From: Bolinopsis microptera
Taxonomy: Eukaryota > Ctenophora > Tentaculata > Lobata > Bolinopsidae
Assembly (NCBI RefSeq): GCF_026151205.1
Contig: NC_087076.1
Span: forward strand, 1,621,692 to 1,685,691
Direction: 5' to 3'
DNA: 64,000 bases
The stretch's first letter is position 1. The number at the start of each line of letters is the position of its first letter. The position numbers and the translations under genes were made by a program. Below are positions 20,538 through 32,300 of this stretch, in pieces. The notes under the pieces are model-generated. The model worked only from the letters and a program-made list of their open reading frames with translations. It was not told the origin of the DNA and searched no databases.

Positions 20538-23054
20538 AAACATATTAAGAGTATAGAGACCATAACCATGAATTCTCTTTAATTCTTATGTACATATATT
20601 ATCTTAGTATAATATTTTCCGGGAATTATTTCCCCGAAAAGTCGTGGACACTGGTAACCGATAATTTTCCATAAGGGTTGTCAGAGTATTATGAGGACAG
20701 ACTGCGAGTCACCTCAGACTGTCTGGCAGGACGTTTCAAAACAAATAACAGTTGCGCTCTATATATTACACACTATACTCTATCATGTGCACGTATCACA
20801 TTACACATCTTCCAATCATACCTTGGCATTATCGCCCGTAGCACTCAACAGCCAAGATATTATTGTATTTTATAATCTCATTGATCACTCTATGCGGAGA
20901 GTAAATCTAGCTATAGCATTTCCACTTATCTGCTAGTTCTCTAGTTAGATTAATTGATACCTAATAACTTGAGATTCATTGATTTGATTTTAATGACTAA
21001 ATTAGAACCTTGATATTTGTTTTAACCTTGAAATAATAGATTTGTTGAATGCCTTGTAATAACTATTTGATTTATTTGATTTTGACCTTAATTTTTTTAA
21101 ATAATGTGTACATATACATGCGGTATCTAAAAGTGTATAGCGAGCATATTTAACAATTTTATAATCAATGATGTATTGCGAGCAGCTGTGACTTAAATAT
21201 CGCATGACAATCATATAACTTAAAACTTAAATTTTACTGGAATATAGGGAAAACAAAATTAATGTCAGACCCGTCGCCACTCTCAGCAGTCAACCAGGGC
21301 TCATAAAAGCTTAATAGCGCCTGGGTCCTTTCACCAGCTGTGGTAATATGAGTGGCGGTGTGGTCAGATCTAGCTGCTGGCATACTTGACTGCTTGTATC
21401 ATTTACTTTGAAATCATTATTCGGATATATATTTATTGATTGTTTGTGTATTGAATTGGTGATAAATAGTAAAATTGTCTTTTCTCAAGAAATTGTCTTT
21501 TCTCAAATCTCTGCTGTTTCATTGCGTTATTACAAAAATACACTGCTGTCGATTAAAAAGATAACGAACGCTACATAAAATGTTAATAATGTGAATCAAA
21601 TCAAATAATAATGACACAAACATCATAACACGTCATCATAAATATTTATTTTTGACAATAAATAATAATAATAAAACTTTAATGCTAAGTTTGCTGGAGG
21701 AATGACAGAGAGATCTCCTCTCTGTGGGGTGGTCACACAATGCAATGGCCCTGTTAAAGCTTAACGTATCTCAACATAGGTGACATAGGTATAAGGTATA
21801 AGGTAGGAGGTATAAAAACTCTGTCACTTGTTCAAAAATGTAACTAATCTTGCTAACTAAATAGTTTTAATTGTTCGTCACAAAAAGATCGTAAATTAAT
21901 TAATGACCATCGATCATCCACAATTCACAATTCTTTATAATTGATAACTTCGTCATTTTAAATCTGTTTTGCATAATCTTTTCAGATCATATTTCACATT
22001 AATGACCTATATTTCAATCATGTTAGCAAACATAAGCCATTCAATGTTGACTGGGTGTAGCCTCCAAAAACCGAATTTTCAAATTTTGGCAACGGAATCC
22101 TCGAATGAGTAGTTACAGTATACCATCTGTAAATTTACAGGTCTCAAATATGAAGCATGGCTCCGTCATAATACTCACATATGTATTATGTATACTGACT
22201 TTGACCACAATCCTCATAAAGTGCCTTGTGGCAGGCTGTATTCCATCAGTCTGAAGCAAGCCTGGGTGTGGACGCTATTTTTCAATAAATTGAGGCACTT
22301 ATTTTAGGTTGAACTGGGACATTACATATTTGTCTACTTATCACTTATCAGCTGAAGACGATTTAAACATTAAACATGCATTTTAAAAGCTCCTGCTTGA
22401 TAAACATTTTGTATCCAAAAGGGGGTGTAAACCCCCCCCCCCCCCCCCCCCCCCTGAAAAAGTTCAGCGCTAAGCGCGGGGCCGCAGTCGACATCTTTCA
22501 GTGATGACATCTTCTTTCTGGTTAAATTTTGGACGTTTGGCTGTAGCTTACTGCCTAGCTTCTTACAGTAACTACTTACTAGTGATAATGATAGTGATTC
22601 TAATTTCTAATTGGACCTAAAAATCAGCTTGCTGTTCATTTTTACTCCCTGATTGACACTTTGACTTTTTGCCATTTACAGGGGCTCTCCGAGTCTAAAA
22701 TTAATGTAAAACTATTAACCCCCGAAACTATAGCGCACCCCCTGCCAAACATCCTGGTTATGCCCTTGTTCGTATCACTTATATGTTTTTGAACAACCTC
22801 TTCCAGATAATTATCTGAATTTACTTTAGATTTGGGGTAGCCTGCTTGTTGTGGGGCAGAATACGAGTCCACTTCTTTTATTACATCTTATAATAAACTC
22901 AGTTAGCAGTAATATAATACAAGATTTATTTTTTTCTTTACTTGGACATAATGATAAATGATAATAACATTAAACCACATTTGATTGATTAATTAATGAT
23001 TATAACGATAATAACATTAAACCACATTTATTAATTTTAGTAAATGCGCAGGTC
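20538..23054. other. Array spacer 3, 2.52 kb
   Basis: Near-identical to spacers 1 and 2, with a deletion of about 25-30 bases near 21920 relative to them. Poly-C tract of 23 bases at 22432-22454. Conserved acceptor before copy 4. No additional gene. Confidence 0.6.
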
Positions 23055-24956
23055 ATGTCAGACAACGAGGATCTTTATTGCAATCCACAGTCTAATGTGT
23101 TCTTACAAACCCAAAAGCAGAATAAACCTCCAAAAAAGTTAAATGAAAAGAAGAGATTATTTGGAAAAAAACCAGCTCCACAACCAGGAAGTAAAGCAGA
23201 GAAACCTCGACCAGCTATTCCAGTCACTGCAAATCAACAGATAGGAGATCTTTTCAAAGGTGGCCTCACCAGACCATCGGAACTTAGAAAAACAACAATT
23301 CCAAGGAGAGAAGCCGACTCTTTTAATGAAAAGGTGGAGAGCCCAGTGATAGATTTCAGAGCACATCTGAAAGCAGTAGCGTCCCCTATCAAAACTGACG
23401 CTGAAAATAGGAGTTCTGTAACCAGCGACACAGATTTACTTCCACCACTTCCTTCTGGCCTGGATAACAATGAAGAGATCAGCAATGAACAGCCGGATAT
23501 AAAATCACCCCCAGTTCCTAAGAGAAGTTCAAAACTTTCCATCCGTAGAAGGCCAGTGCCAGTGCCAGTGCCTACTCCAAATAATGGTTCGTCAAGTTCT
23601 CAGTCTGAAAATGATCCACTACAAATTGAAAAACCTCAAAATGAAGCTAATTCTGCAGAATCTTCCAATCCACCGGACGAATTACCAGAAATATTTCCGG
23701 ACCCTCCTCTAGTCAGAGATGAGGTCGTGATTCCTCATCCAAAACGGCGACTTCTACAAAAGCCTTCAAAGGCACCAGTAATACCTCTCAGTACGTTCCC
23801 AGTGAATATTAGCATAAAGGCAGATACTTTTCCAGACTATATTCCTGAAGATGCGTATCCTGATGGAGATTGTGAGGAAATGTACACTGAGAATGACTTA
23901 CCGTTCCCTGAAGATGCGTATCTTGATCAAGATTGTGAAGAAATGTACACCGAGAATGACTTACCATTGCCTGAAAATGCATATCCTGATGGAGATTGTG
24001 AGGAAATGTACACTGAGAATGACTTACCGTTCCCTGAAGATGTGTATCCTGATGGAGATTGCGAGGAAATGTACACTGAGAATGACTTACCGTTCCCTGA
24101 AGATGCGTATCCTGATGGAGATTGTGAGGAAATGTACACCGAGAATGACTTACCGTTCCCTGAAGATACGTATCCTGGTGGGGATTGCGATGAAATGTTC
24201 ACTGAAGACGACTTACCACCTCCAACATCACCATCACTATCACCTCTTTATGATGCTCCTAAAACACTACGTTTTCCTCGTCCACCCGATCAACAAATAG
24301 TATGCTCTACAGAAGAACATATTGAAGACGATGATGAGGCATTTTATACTGATGAAGTTTGCGACTACCCAGCATTCAAACAAGTTTCACATTTGAAAGA
24401 AGTTGAGCCACCACGACCTCCAGTTACACAGTACGACAATAATGAGGAAGACGAAGAGGATATCTACGAGGATGCAGAGTTCCCATTGATTCAGGAATCC
24501 TGTATAGTTGGTGAATACAATCCAGAACTTGAGGAATGCGAGGATATATATGATGATATTGGAAGCTGCAATGTGCCTGGATTTGAATCTCCAACTCCAG
24601 TGAGAGCCCAGCCCTCACCCATGGTTGCTCGTCAGAACTCTGGTCCTCCCTCGTTAGTTCCTCCTCCATCTCTTCCACCTCCTCCTCAACTTCCTGTGTC
24701 TGCTCCACCGCCTCCTGCTCCTGCCACCAAACAGAAACAAAAGGGTGGACTCTTTGGAATATTCAAGAAAAGTAAGAAGAAACCATCAGATGACTCACAT
24801 GATACTTTGGATCTTTCAGTGAATGAGAACCCAGCCGAAGAGGCCCAGCCGAGTAAACAGCCATTGCATGAAGATGAGGATGACGAGTTGTATATTGATG
24901 GGGAGGGTTGCGAATATTCTGATGATGACGATGAGCCTATTTATGAGGATCAGTAA
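23055..24956 (+). CDS. Array copy 4: acidic, Tyr/Pro-rich adaptor-like protein, 633 aa
   Basis: Intact and the longest member, because the 63-bp coding repeat is present six times (23847-24222) rather than three. Outside the repeats it follows copies 2 and 3 closely (RRRPVPVP as in copy 2, NSAESS as in copy 3). The second and third repeats (AYLDQDCEE, PLPENAYPDG) are variants shared with copy 1, so this is a mosaic. YCNP, DFRAHL, FPDPP, FPRPP, DIYEDAE, DIYDDIG, polyproline, GGLFGIFKKSKKK and IYEDQ are all retained. About 18 tyrosines in mostly acidic context make it a candidate multivalent kinase substrate (inference). Confidence 0.8.
   Translation: MSDNEDLYCNPQSNVFLQTQKQNKPPKKLNEKKRLFGKKPAPQPGSKAEKPRPAIPVTANQQIGDLFKGGLTRPSELRKTTIPRREADSFNEKVESPVIDFRAHLKAVASPIKTDAENRSSVTSDTDLLPPLPSGLDNNEEISNEQPDIKSPPVPKRSSKLSIRRRPVPVPVPTPNNGSSSSQSENDPLQIEKPQNEANSAESSNPPDELPEIFPDPPLVRDEVVIPHPKRRLLQKPSKAPVIPLSTFPVNISIKADTFPDYIPEDAYPDGDCEEMYTENDLPFPEDAYLDQDCEEMYTENDLPLPENAYPDGDCEEMYTENDLPFPEDVYPDGDCEEMYTENDLPFPEDAYPDGDCEEMYTENDLPFPEDTYPGGDCDEMFTEDDLPPPTSPSLSPLYDAPKTLRFPRPPDQQIVCSTEEHIEDDDEAFYTDEVCDYPAFKQVSHLKEVEPPRPPVTQYDNNEEDEEDIYEDAEFPLIQESCIVGEYNPELEECEDIYDDIGSCNVPGFESPTPVRAQPSPMVARQNSGPPSLVPPPSLPPPPQLPVSAPPPPAPATKQKQKGGLFGIFKKSKKKPSDDSHDTLDLSVNENPAEEAQPSKQPLHEDEDDELYIDGEGCEYSDDDDEPIYEDQ
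23847..24222 (+). repeat. Coding minisatellite of copy 4, 63-bp unit, six copies
   Basis: Six in-frame 63-bp units. The same repeat has three units in copies 2 and 3 (15349-15534 and 19617-19801). Unit length is a multiple of three, so copy-number change preserves the frame. Confidence 0.92.
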
Positions 24957-25684
24957 AAAAAATATTAAGAGTATAGAGACCATAACCATGAATTCTCTTT
25001 AATTCTTATCCACATATATTATCTTAGTTTATACTGTCAATGATCACTCTATGCGGAGAGTAAAATCTAGCTATTACCTAATAACTTGAGATTTTCAGAC
25101 TTCATCATTCCTTAGTATTTAATTTGAGTTTTTAATGTAAAAATGGAGTTATTAAATGAAATGTAAAAACAATCTCGATAGATTGACTGATTTAATTAGA
25201 TTAGATTAGATTGACTAATGTAATTTTTATGATTAAATTAGAACCTTAATATTTATTTTTAAAGCTTTAAATAGATTTGTTGATTGTGTTGTAATAACAA
25301 TTGGATTGGATTGATTATGAAGATTTTGAAGATTGAATTTGAACCTTTTTTTTTTATTTCTGCTGTATCATTGCGTTGACTTACAAAAATAAGAAGATAA
25401 ACAAACAAGAATAGAAATTTTAATGCAATGTCAATCAATCTGACTGAATCATGATTTGACTTATTTTTAAGATTTCAACTCTTTATAACTGAGCGCCCTA
25501 TATAATGAATACTTTGTCTAGCGATGGCTCAGCCAGCGATTTTATAGGTTTTGATTTTTAGATGCTGTTATCAATGCTGATTGGTTGAGCAGTAATTTCA
25601 ATTAGTAATGTATGCGTAATAGGTAAAGTAGTCGCACTGATAAATCACAGATTGGCTACTCAGACTCTAATAATTGCGGACAAC
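24957..25684. other. Diverged 3' flank of the array
   Basis: Begins like the spacers (AAGAGTATAGAGACCATAAC, GATCACTCTATGCGGAGAG, CTAATAACTTGAGAT), but with internal deletions and much lower identity. Further words align at about 25230-25300 and 25355-25400. It then becomes unrelated AT-rich sequence. No gene. Confidence 0.6.
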
Positions 25685-25818
25685 CAAATATAATGTTAAG
25701 CATGTTTTACGCTAAAATAAAAATCGAAATATAAAATATTCTAGAAATTTGATACACTGATCAACTTGCTCATGCTGACATAGCATACTTTTTAAATACA
25801 TCTAACACCATTACATTA
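25685..25818. repeat. Right bracket repeat of the array
   Basis: Diverged direct copy of 9625-9757 (GATACACTGATCAACTTGC and GCTGACATAGCATACTTTT). It runs into the palindrome below. Confidence 0.7.
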
Positions 25819-25890
25819 TAGTATATATACTATAATATAATCTAACACCATTACATTATAGTATATATACTATAATGTAATGGTGTTAGA
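25801..25890. repeat. 50-bp perfect palindrome with a direct copy of its left arm
   Basis: Bases 25841-25890 form a perfect palindrome: a 25-base arm beginning TCTAACACCATTACAT and ending AGTATA, followed directly by its exact reverse complement with no spacer. Bases 25801-25838 repeat the left arm. Further AT-rich palindromic sequence (TATATATACATTATATTATA) follows to about 25930. Confidence 0.95.
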
Positions 25891-26084
25891 TGTATTTACT
25901 ATAATATTATATATACATTATATTATAGTATTAAGTAAAACTTTTCTTGGCCAAAATCCCGGTCCCGGTCTTAATTCTGGTCCCGGCACTTTTTTCCAGT
26001 CCCAGTCCCGGCCAAAAAAGCGGTGCCAGTCTAGCCTTCAATGTCTTTGCGACTCATAAACAATACTCCAATCCGGATTTTACA

Positions 26085-26441
26085 TAATCTTGGATAGTCA
26101 TGACACATTACAGACGGTACATTGATTAAATATAATGAATCACCGCTAAGATGCGCTGAAGTCTTGCAGAATCATCATTGTGAGATAAACTAATTTAAGA
26201 ATTTAGCGTAATTGCATGAAACGTTGGTAATCTTGGATAGTCATGACTCTTTACAGACGGTACATTGATGAAATATAATGAATCGCCGCTAAGATGCGCT
26301 GAAGTCTTGCAGAATCATCATTGTGAGATAAACTAATTTAAGAATTTAGCGTAACTGCATGAAACGTTGGTAATCTTGGATAGTCATGACTCTTTACAGA
26401 CGGTGCATTGATTAAATATAATGAATCGCCGCTAAGATGCG
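26085..26441. repeat. 143-bp tandem repeat, 2.5 copies
   Basis: The words TAATCTTGGATAGTCATGAC start at 26085, 26228 and 26371, giving two full 143-bp units and a 71-bp partial unit with very few differences. No coding content. Just upstream (25950-26040) is a short stretch of repeated CCCGGTCCCGGT-like words. Confidence 0.93.
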
Positions 26442-28609
26442 CTCGACCAGTTAATCATGATACTCGTTATTAATTGGTTTTAAGACGGCAAGGAATTCAG
26501 TTCGACATTTGTTAACCAATTGTGTCAGTAAATCATTACCAAGGCTGCTACCAAAACGTTTTCTTGAGAGTTGATGCTTTTAATTTTGATCAAGTTTTAT
26601 TAGAGATCAAGTTTTCGCTAATTTTTATGAACATTCAGATTTGATCAATGGGGAATCAAGGGAAGGTGATTCGTTCGATATTTGGTTAATCGCTGTCACG
26701 TATCAAAACAAACTGGATCCACCTCTTCAATTTCAATTACATGCATTTTAAATGTTTTGAGTTCTTGAATCTTGATCTAACTTTATTCAACTTTCGGTCT
26801 TGAAATGGCGTTTCCACTTCATGTTTTCATCCCAGTACGTAGTAATCTAGCAAATATAACATAGTTTTTATGTGACTGCACCATAGAAAACACGTCACGA
26901 GTAGAATATGGTCGGAAATATCCAACATAAGATCAGCGTTAAATCATGAATGTACAGTGCTGTACATTTATATTCGTTCTCATTCCGTCCATCGGTAATT
27001 TCCTGAAGTGGCTGCACAGTGCACTGTATTCTATTATTATGAGTGTTCGTGTTACTCATCCAAAACTTTCGCTTTTTATTGCAAATCCCCTTCTATTCTT
27101 GTTACAGTGTAGGATGTAAAATAATTTTTGTGACGCGCTGATTTATGTTTACGATAAGTTTAATTTTTCAACCCTCACTGTAATATGACGCGCGCGCTGG
27201 CTACCGCGCGCGTGTTTATGATCGTTGGGCCCACCCAAAGCATGGGCCCACCCAAAAATGTTACAATGTAACGACTAGAAATTCCTGACCCTTGTCTTGG
27301 GCTTCCAATAATTTAGTAATATGTATCTAGGACTGAGAATCAGTAAAATCAAAAGTCACTCGAAATCGCTGAAATTACAAGGACAAATCTGGACAAATAT
27401 GATTTTTCTTTGTTGGGTCGTATACTTTTAATACTTTAAGGAACTTTGAAATTCGTGCCCTAAATCTTGAATATCGTACACAAACTTTCTACCCCTAGAT
27501 CATCAGGCCTCAAAACATTGGATTCTTCCCAGCGATGGCAACGGATCCCTATTTGGGGTGACGTACCCGGTGCCGGCTGTATTTAATGATCTAAGTACCT
27601 GGCTGCTCCTAAAATTAAAATTCATGTAATTATGAAAAATCAAGCTTAAAGTTAAAGGTAATCTCTGAGACCACGCATTTACTAGTAATAGTGTTACTAA
27701 TACATTTAACCTTCAAAAAATATTATATAATCTATGAAATAAATCCAGAATGACTTTGATGCCCAGTTCCAAGTAAGGATGGATCTCTTCAAGACGAATT
27801 TCCCGTTTCTAAGAATCTACGTGATCATAATCATGATGATAATGCGACCACTAAATCAACAGCAGTATTGGCTGCTTGATTGGTTAAAATTCATGACATC
27901 CACCCACGACGAATCACAATGCCACACAGGACACAGGTAGAGCTCATTAAATCTGAGTTTCAAGGTTTGTCATACATTGAGTACTTGATAATGATTTGGA
28001 CATTTCGTTTCTTTCATAACCTGTGTGCTGTGTCTTCCCCGTCTCTGATGACTCAGTCAACATTCAATCTGTTAATTAGACTACAATCAACCGTTACGTC
28101 ATTCATGTTAAATTGTCCTAACGTAAAAATTGAAAATATAACTGCCGTTGTAATCAATTTACACTTTTCGTAGTCAACAGCTTCCCGACTTGAATACATA
28201 TCAATATTTTGGGAGGCTTCATAAATTTATCTTTATCAACGTTTTGACTTGTTTAAGTACTGAAATACACATAATCAAAACCAAAATTAGTTAACGAAAT
28301 GACAGAAGAAACTACGATTTTCTAGTTATGGTGTATAAAATATTAGCTTATACATTCTTCGCATTTTTTTCTGATGGCTAATGACATATCTGCAGGGAAT
28401 GAAAATCTTAGTTTGTTATACTAATAATATATAGACAGGGTGAAGAATCACTCAAGATATATCAGTCTGATTATCACAGAGTTGCAGCAATTTAGTATAT
28501 TTATAAGAATTCACTAGCTCTCCAACGGCAACAGGTCTATTCTAATTGACCATTTCACCTGTCTAATATTAAGCATATTTATGGATGATTATTATAATTA
28601 ATACATATC
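26442..28609. other. Spacer without recognised gene
   Basis: Contains a CpG-rich hairpin at 27188-27213 (arms ACGCGCGCG and CGCGCGCGT, 8-base loop) and a short direct repeat GGGCCCACCCAAA at 27229 and 27248. A 97-codon frame at 27880 shows no conserved motif. Otherwise nothing seen. Confidence 0.4.
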
Positions 28610-28766
28610 ACTCTACACTGGACTATCAGGTGACTAAGTTTAACACGTTCCCTAGATGGACATTTCAAACCCCTTACCCTGACCCCAACACTAACCCTAA
28701 CCCGATCCCTAACTGAGAACTCAGGCATTTGCTAAACCCTAACCCTAACGAGAAATTTGACTAATC
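28610..28766. repeat. Dispersed repeat with CCCTAA words, copy 1
   Basis: Starts ATCACTCTACACTGGACT and includes TTTAACACGTTCCCTA. Contains CACTAACCCTAACCCGATCC and AAACCCTAACCCTAACGAGA. Same order of landmarks as 29212-29386. Confidence 0.7.
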
Positions 28767-29211
28767 AGCGTTCAAAAATACATTGTTCTACGTTGGGTTC
28801 AACTGCCGGGGACCATTATAGAAAATCTCAACATTTCAGTGTAGATTGATTTAGAACGCTCTATATTTATTTATAACAAGGATATTTATTTATAGCGCTA
28901 TTAATGTTAGCTGATACATGTTTAGTGAGATTTATGGTAAAAGAAAAAACCCTCTTTGTTTTTGGCTACGACTTTTTAAAGTGCTAAATTCATCAATGAG
29001 TATATAATTAATTTTATTTGATTCCCTTAACTTAATAATAGTGTCACCATCATTGGAGTGATCATTTTTAAGTTTGGCTTCGTGGATTGATAAAAAATAC
29101 AGGTAGGTTAAAAATTAAGCTAATATTTTTTGCTAACATTAATAATTCGAAAATTGAATGCTTTAGGTCATTTCTTCATAAGTTTTATATATATAAATTA
29201 GTTATGATGAT

Positions 29212-29386
29212 GATTAATCACTCTACACAAGACTGTCTCGTGGTTTTTTAACACGTTCTCTAAGTGACCCTGAATGACTATTCGAAACCTTAACAGTTAA
29301 CCCTCTAATCTGATTCCAACCCTACCCCTAACCCAATCCCTAATTAAAGCCATACTGAAACCCTAACCCTAACGAGAAATTAGACC
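29212..29386. repeat. Dispersed repeat with CCCTAA words, copy 2
   Basis: Diverged direct copy of 28610-28766, offset about 603 bp, sharing ATCACTCTACAC, TTTAACACGTTC, CCCTAACCCAATCCCTAA and AAACCCTAACCCTAACGAGA. Confidence 0.7.
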
Positions 29387-32300
29387 AAAAACTAGAAAAT
29401 AGTTCCCAGAAAATAGTTCTGGGAACTATTATCTAGTTCCCAGAAAATATTCTTAATACGCCAAATGAAGGATTTCATTGCCGAGAAAAGCATTTCACTG
29501 CGGTTTTGGGAGGTGTTTTGCTTAGGAGTTATGTTCGGCCAAGTGTTAGGTGTTAGACTTAAGATAATGTTGTAACGTTTTTATGGATTTGGGTTTCCGT
29601 CAGAGCCACCTACATTAATATACAATTTAGTTAATAAGGTGACAGCGAGCGTCAAGTAATGAAATTGAATAATCGTCCTAATCACTAATACTGATAGTGA
29701 CTACGTATGTCGATTTTCGAGTGAAACATAGGTATTGCATAACCATCAGATTACTAAAACAAATGTTATCTTTTGATAAGGATCTTCTAAGTCTAAAAAG
29801 AAATTAAATACATTCAGATACTTGAGAAAAATGGCGCAAGCAGCACGGCAGACTATTCACTAATTTTACGTTGACGCATACATTAGCAATAGCAAGTTGT
29901 CCGCAGTTGCGGTACCACGTATATTTATTTTCCGCGAACTTGAAGCAGTTCTTCTCGAATTTCAAAGAAAATAGAGTCAGTTTCAACCTGGGACATGATT
30001 AGTAGACATTTCTAACTGTGAAAATCAGTGTTGGGCAGATCATTCATTACGTCTTATTTCCATTCTACGGCTTACAATTTTATTATTTAGCAGTATTTGT
30101 GCGCATGTACAATTTTCACATGATCGTTGATTCTCCGTCATGCATACACCTAGTGATGTCCATAATAGTAGCTGTTCTCCTGCAAGCAAGCCAATTAGTA
30201 CTTTAGTAACAGTACAACTACATCACACGTGCAGGCCTTTGGTGAGGGTCGCCGTCCTTTTCTTCTCTTTCTCTATTCATTTGCAACTGTAATATTTGCG
30301 TATGCCCTCTTCGGCTCTTCGGCGGAGTTCCATAGTGACTCGTATTGGATTCAATTTGAAATAAAATATTGCGGAGACACCATAACTTTTTAGGTCATTT
30401 TAAATCTACTCGCTGATGGACACATCTAGTTAAACAGGATGGACACATCTAGTTAAACAGGTAGTAATAGTATACATCTAGTTAAAGGGTAGGATTGTAC
30501 CACTCACTAAATGGACTGATTTGGGTGAACTCTGATTAATCCCTTGATGCTAGTAGTAGTGGCGATGCTTCTCAACTGTTCTAAAACCATTTTGCCTGTT
30601 TATATTCGATTGGGAAACCCGAAACTCCAATTTATTTCGGAGAATTTTGCGAATGGAGGCTGCCGCAAATGGTTACACAATTTAATCAGCCTCACAGGGC
30701 GGTTAAAACCTTGTCAACCTGTCAAAATTATCAATTTGACCAAATAAAGCATACTTTCAATGAGTGGAACCGGAACTTTATTTATAAAGTACCCAGAAGT
30801 GAGCTTGCTAGCACGATACGTTGTTGAAGCGTGCAACCGCGAACCTAATTCCCATATAGTAGCCCACCATCTACCATTTCAACTACTTGACCATCACATG
30901 ATGATGTCACTATCACAAAATTGCATGCTCAATCCTGTCAAATGCTGTCCAATCTTGTCCCATCCTTAATCCTGTCCAATTCTATCCAATCCTGTTCCAT
31001 CACCAGTCTGTTAAATTCTCCTACCTAGACAAATTAATTTTTGTGCATGACGAATTGTCGAAGCCAGGTGGCTTTTGATTTATTAAAGTGTAAGAATTAT
31101 TTTAATTTCAGTATCTAGCCATGTCTGGTGCAATATTTTACTTTTTATGACGGATCGTATTTTAGTTAAATCAAATATTAGCTTATGTTGAAACTAAATG
31201 CCTGTTGTCACATTTCCGTGACGGAGATTTTATACTTTGCCCGATCATTAAATTAAAGTAAAGCTTCTCTAATCAAATTCGAAGAACAGTTCAAATCTGC
31301 AAAGTCTAGACGTTGACTAAATACTTTAATACCATCTCAAGCACGACTGGTACGCGGGTATAAGGTTGACATTCGCTCACTCAAATCTGTCAGCTCTGCA
31401 GCCTTCGATTCTTTAAATTCAGTCGTTTTAAAATAGCATGTTTTAATAATGTGCGTTTATTAAAACTAATTGATCGTGATTCAGACCTAGAAGTTTGTGC
31501 GAAATCTTGCATAAACATATATGTGGAAAAAATTGTGCAGCATATTTATTTATAGTTTATGTACATGAGGTAATACAGTGTTATAAAGTAGTAGGTTTCC
31601 AGAGGTATTACTAATTTAATTAATTAGTTTATGTACAAAATTTGAAAATAAATAAAGACGTATTTGTTATGACAACTTAAACAAAGGGGACTTTTTTTCT
31701 TCCCCAACTATAAATACGAATATTTTAATTTTGCAACGTGCATTATATTTAATTGACAGCTGTCGACTAATAGTAATAACTTGTCAAAAATGACTCAAAA
31801 CTTGTAGGGTTGTAATGTTTGCACAGTTCGTTTCTGGCCGTTTCTCTCTCGACTTAAAGTTCTAACAGTGACGAGTTTCACTTTCAGGTCTTGATTTCAG
31901 GTCAAATTTCTGTAATTAGCCAGTATAATATAAATTTGCGTTTGTAAGACCGCTTCAGGGCTTTATTTCAAAACAAGAAAGTTACCGCTGGACAGTGTCC
32001 ACGGGGTCACATACCTAATAAATTGTAAACAATTTTCTGTTTCAGGGAGTTAACTTCTCAAGCCAACACAAAATCGCTGTAAACTATGTTAAGTGATTTG
32101 ATTTTGCATTGAAATGTTATTTTTTATTCATATCATGAAATTATGATGCGGGTGAAATTTAACAATAAAATCAAAAATCGTTTATCAACGTCCTGAATAT
32201 GCCAAGGAGGTCCTTTGAAGAAAAAACTTAACTCTGGCACAAAGAAACCGTGATGTTCCGGATTAAGGAATGATAATTATGTTTTTCAGCCTCCTGGACT

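Noticed and set aside
27880-28173. 97-codon plus-strand frame
   Set aside because: No motif, membrane pattern or splice support; length expected by chance in this long gene-free stretch.
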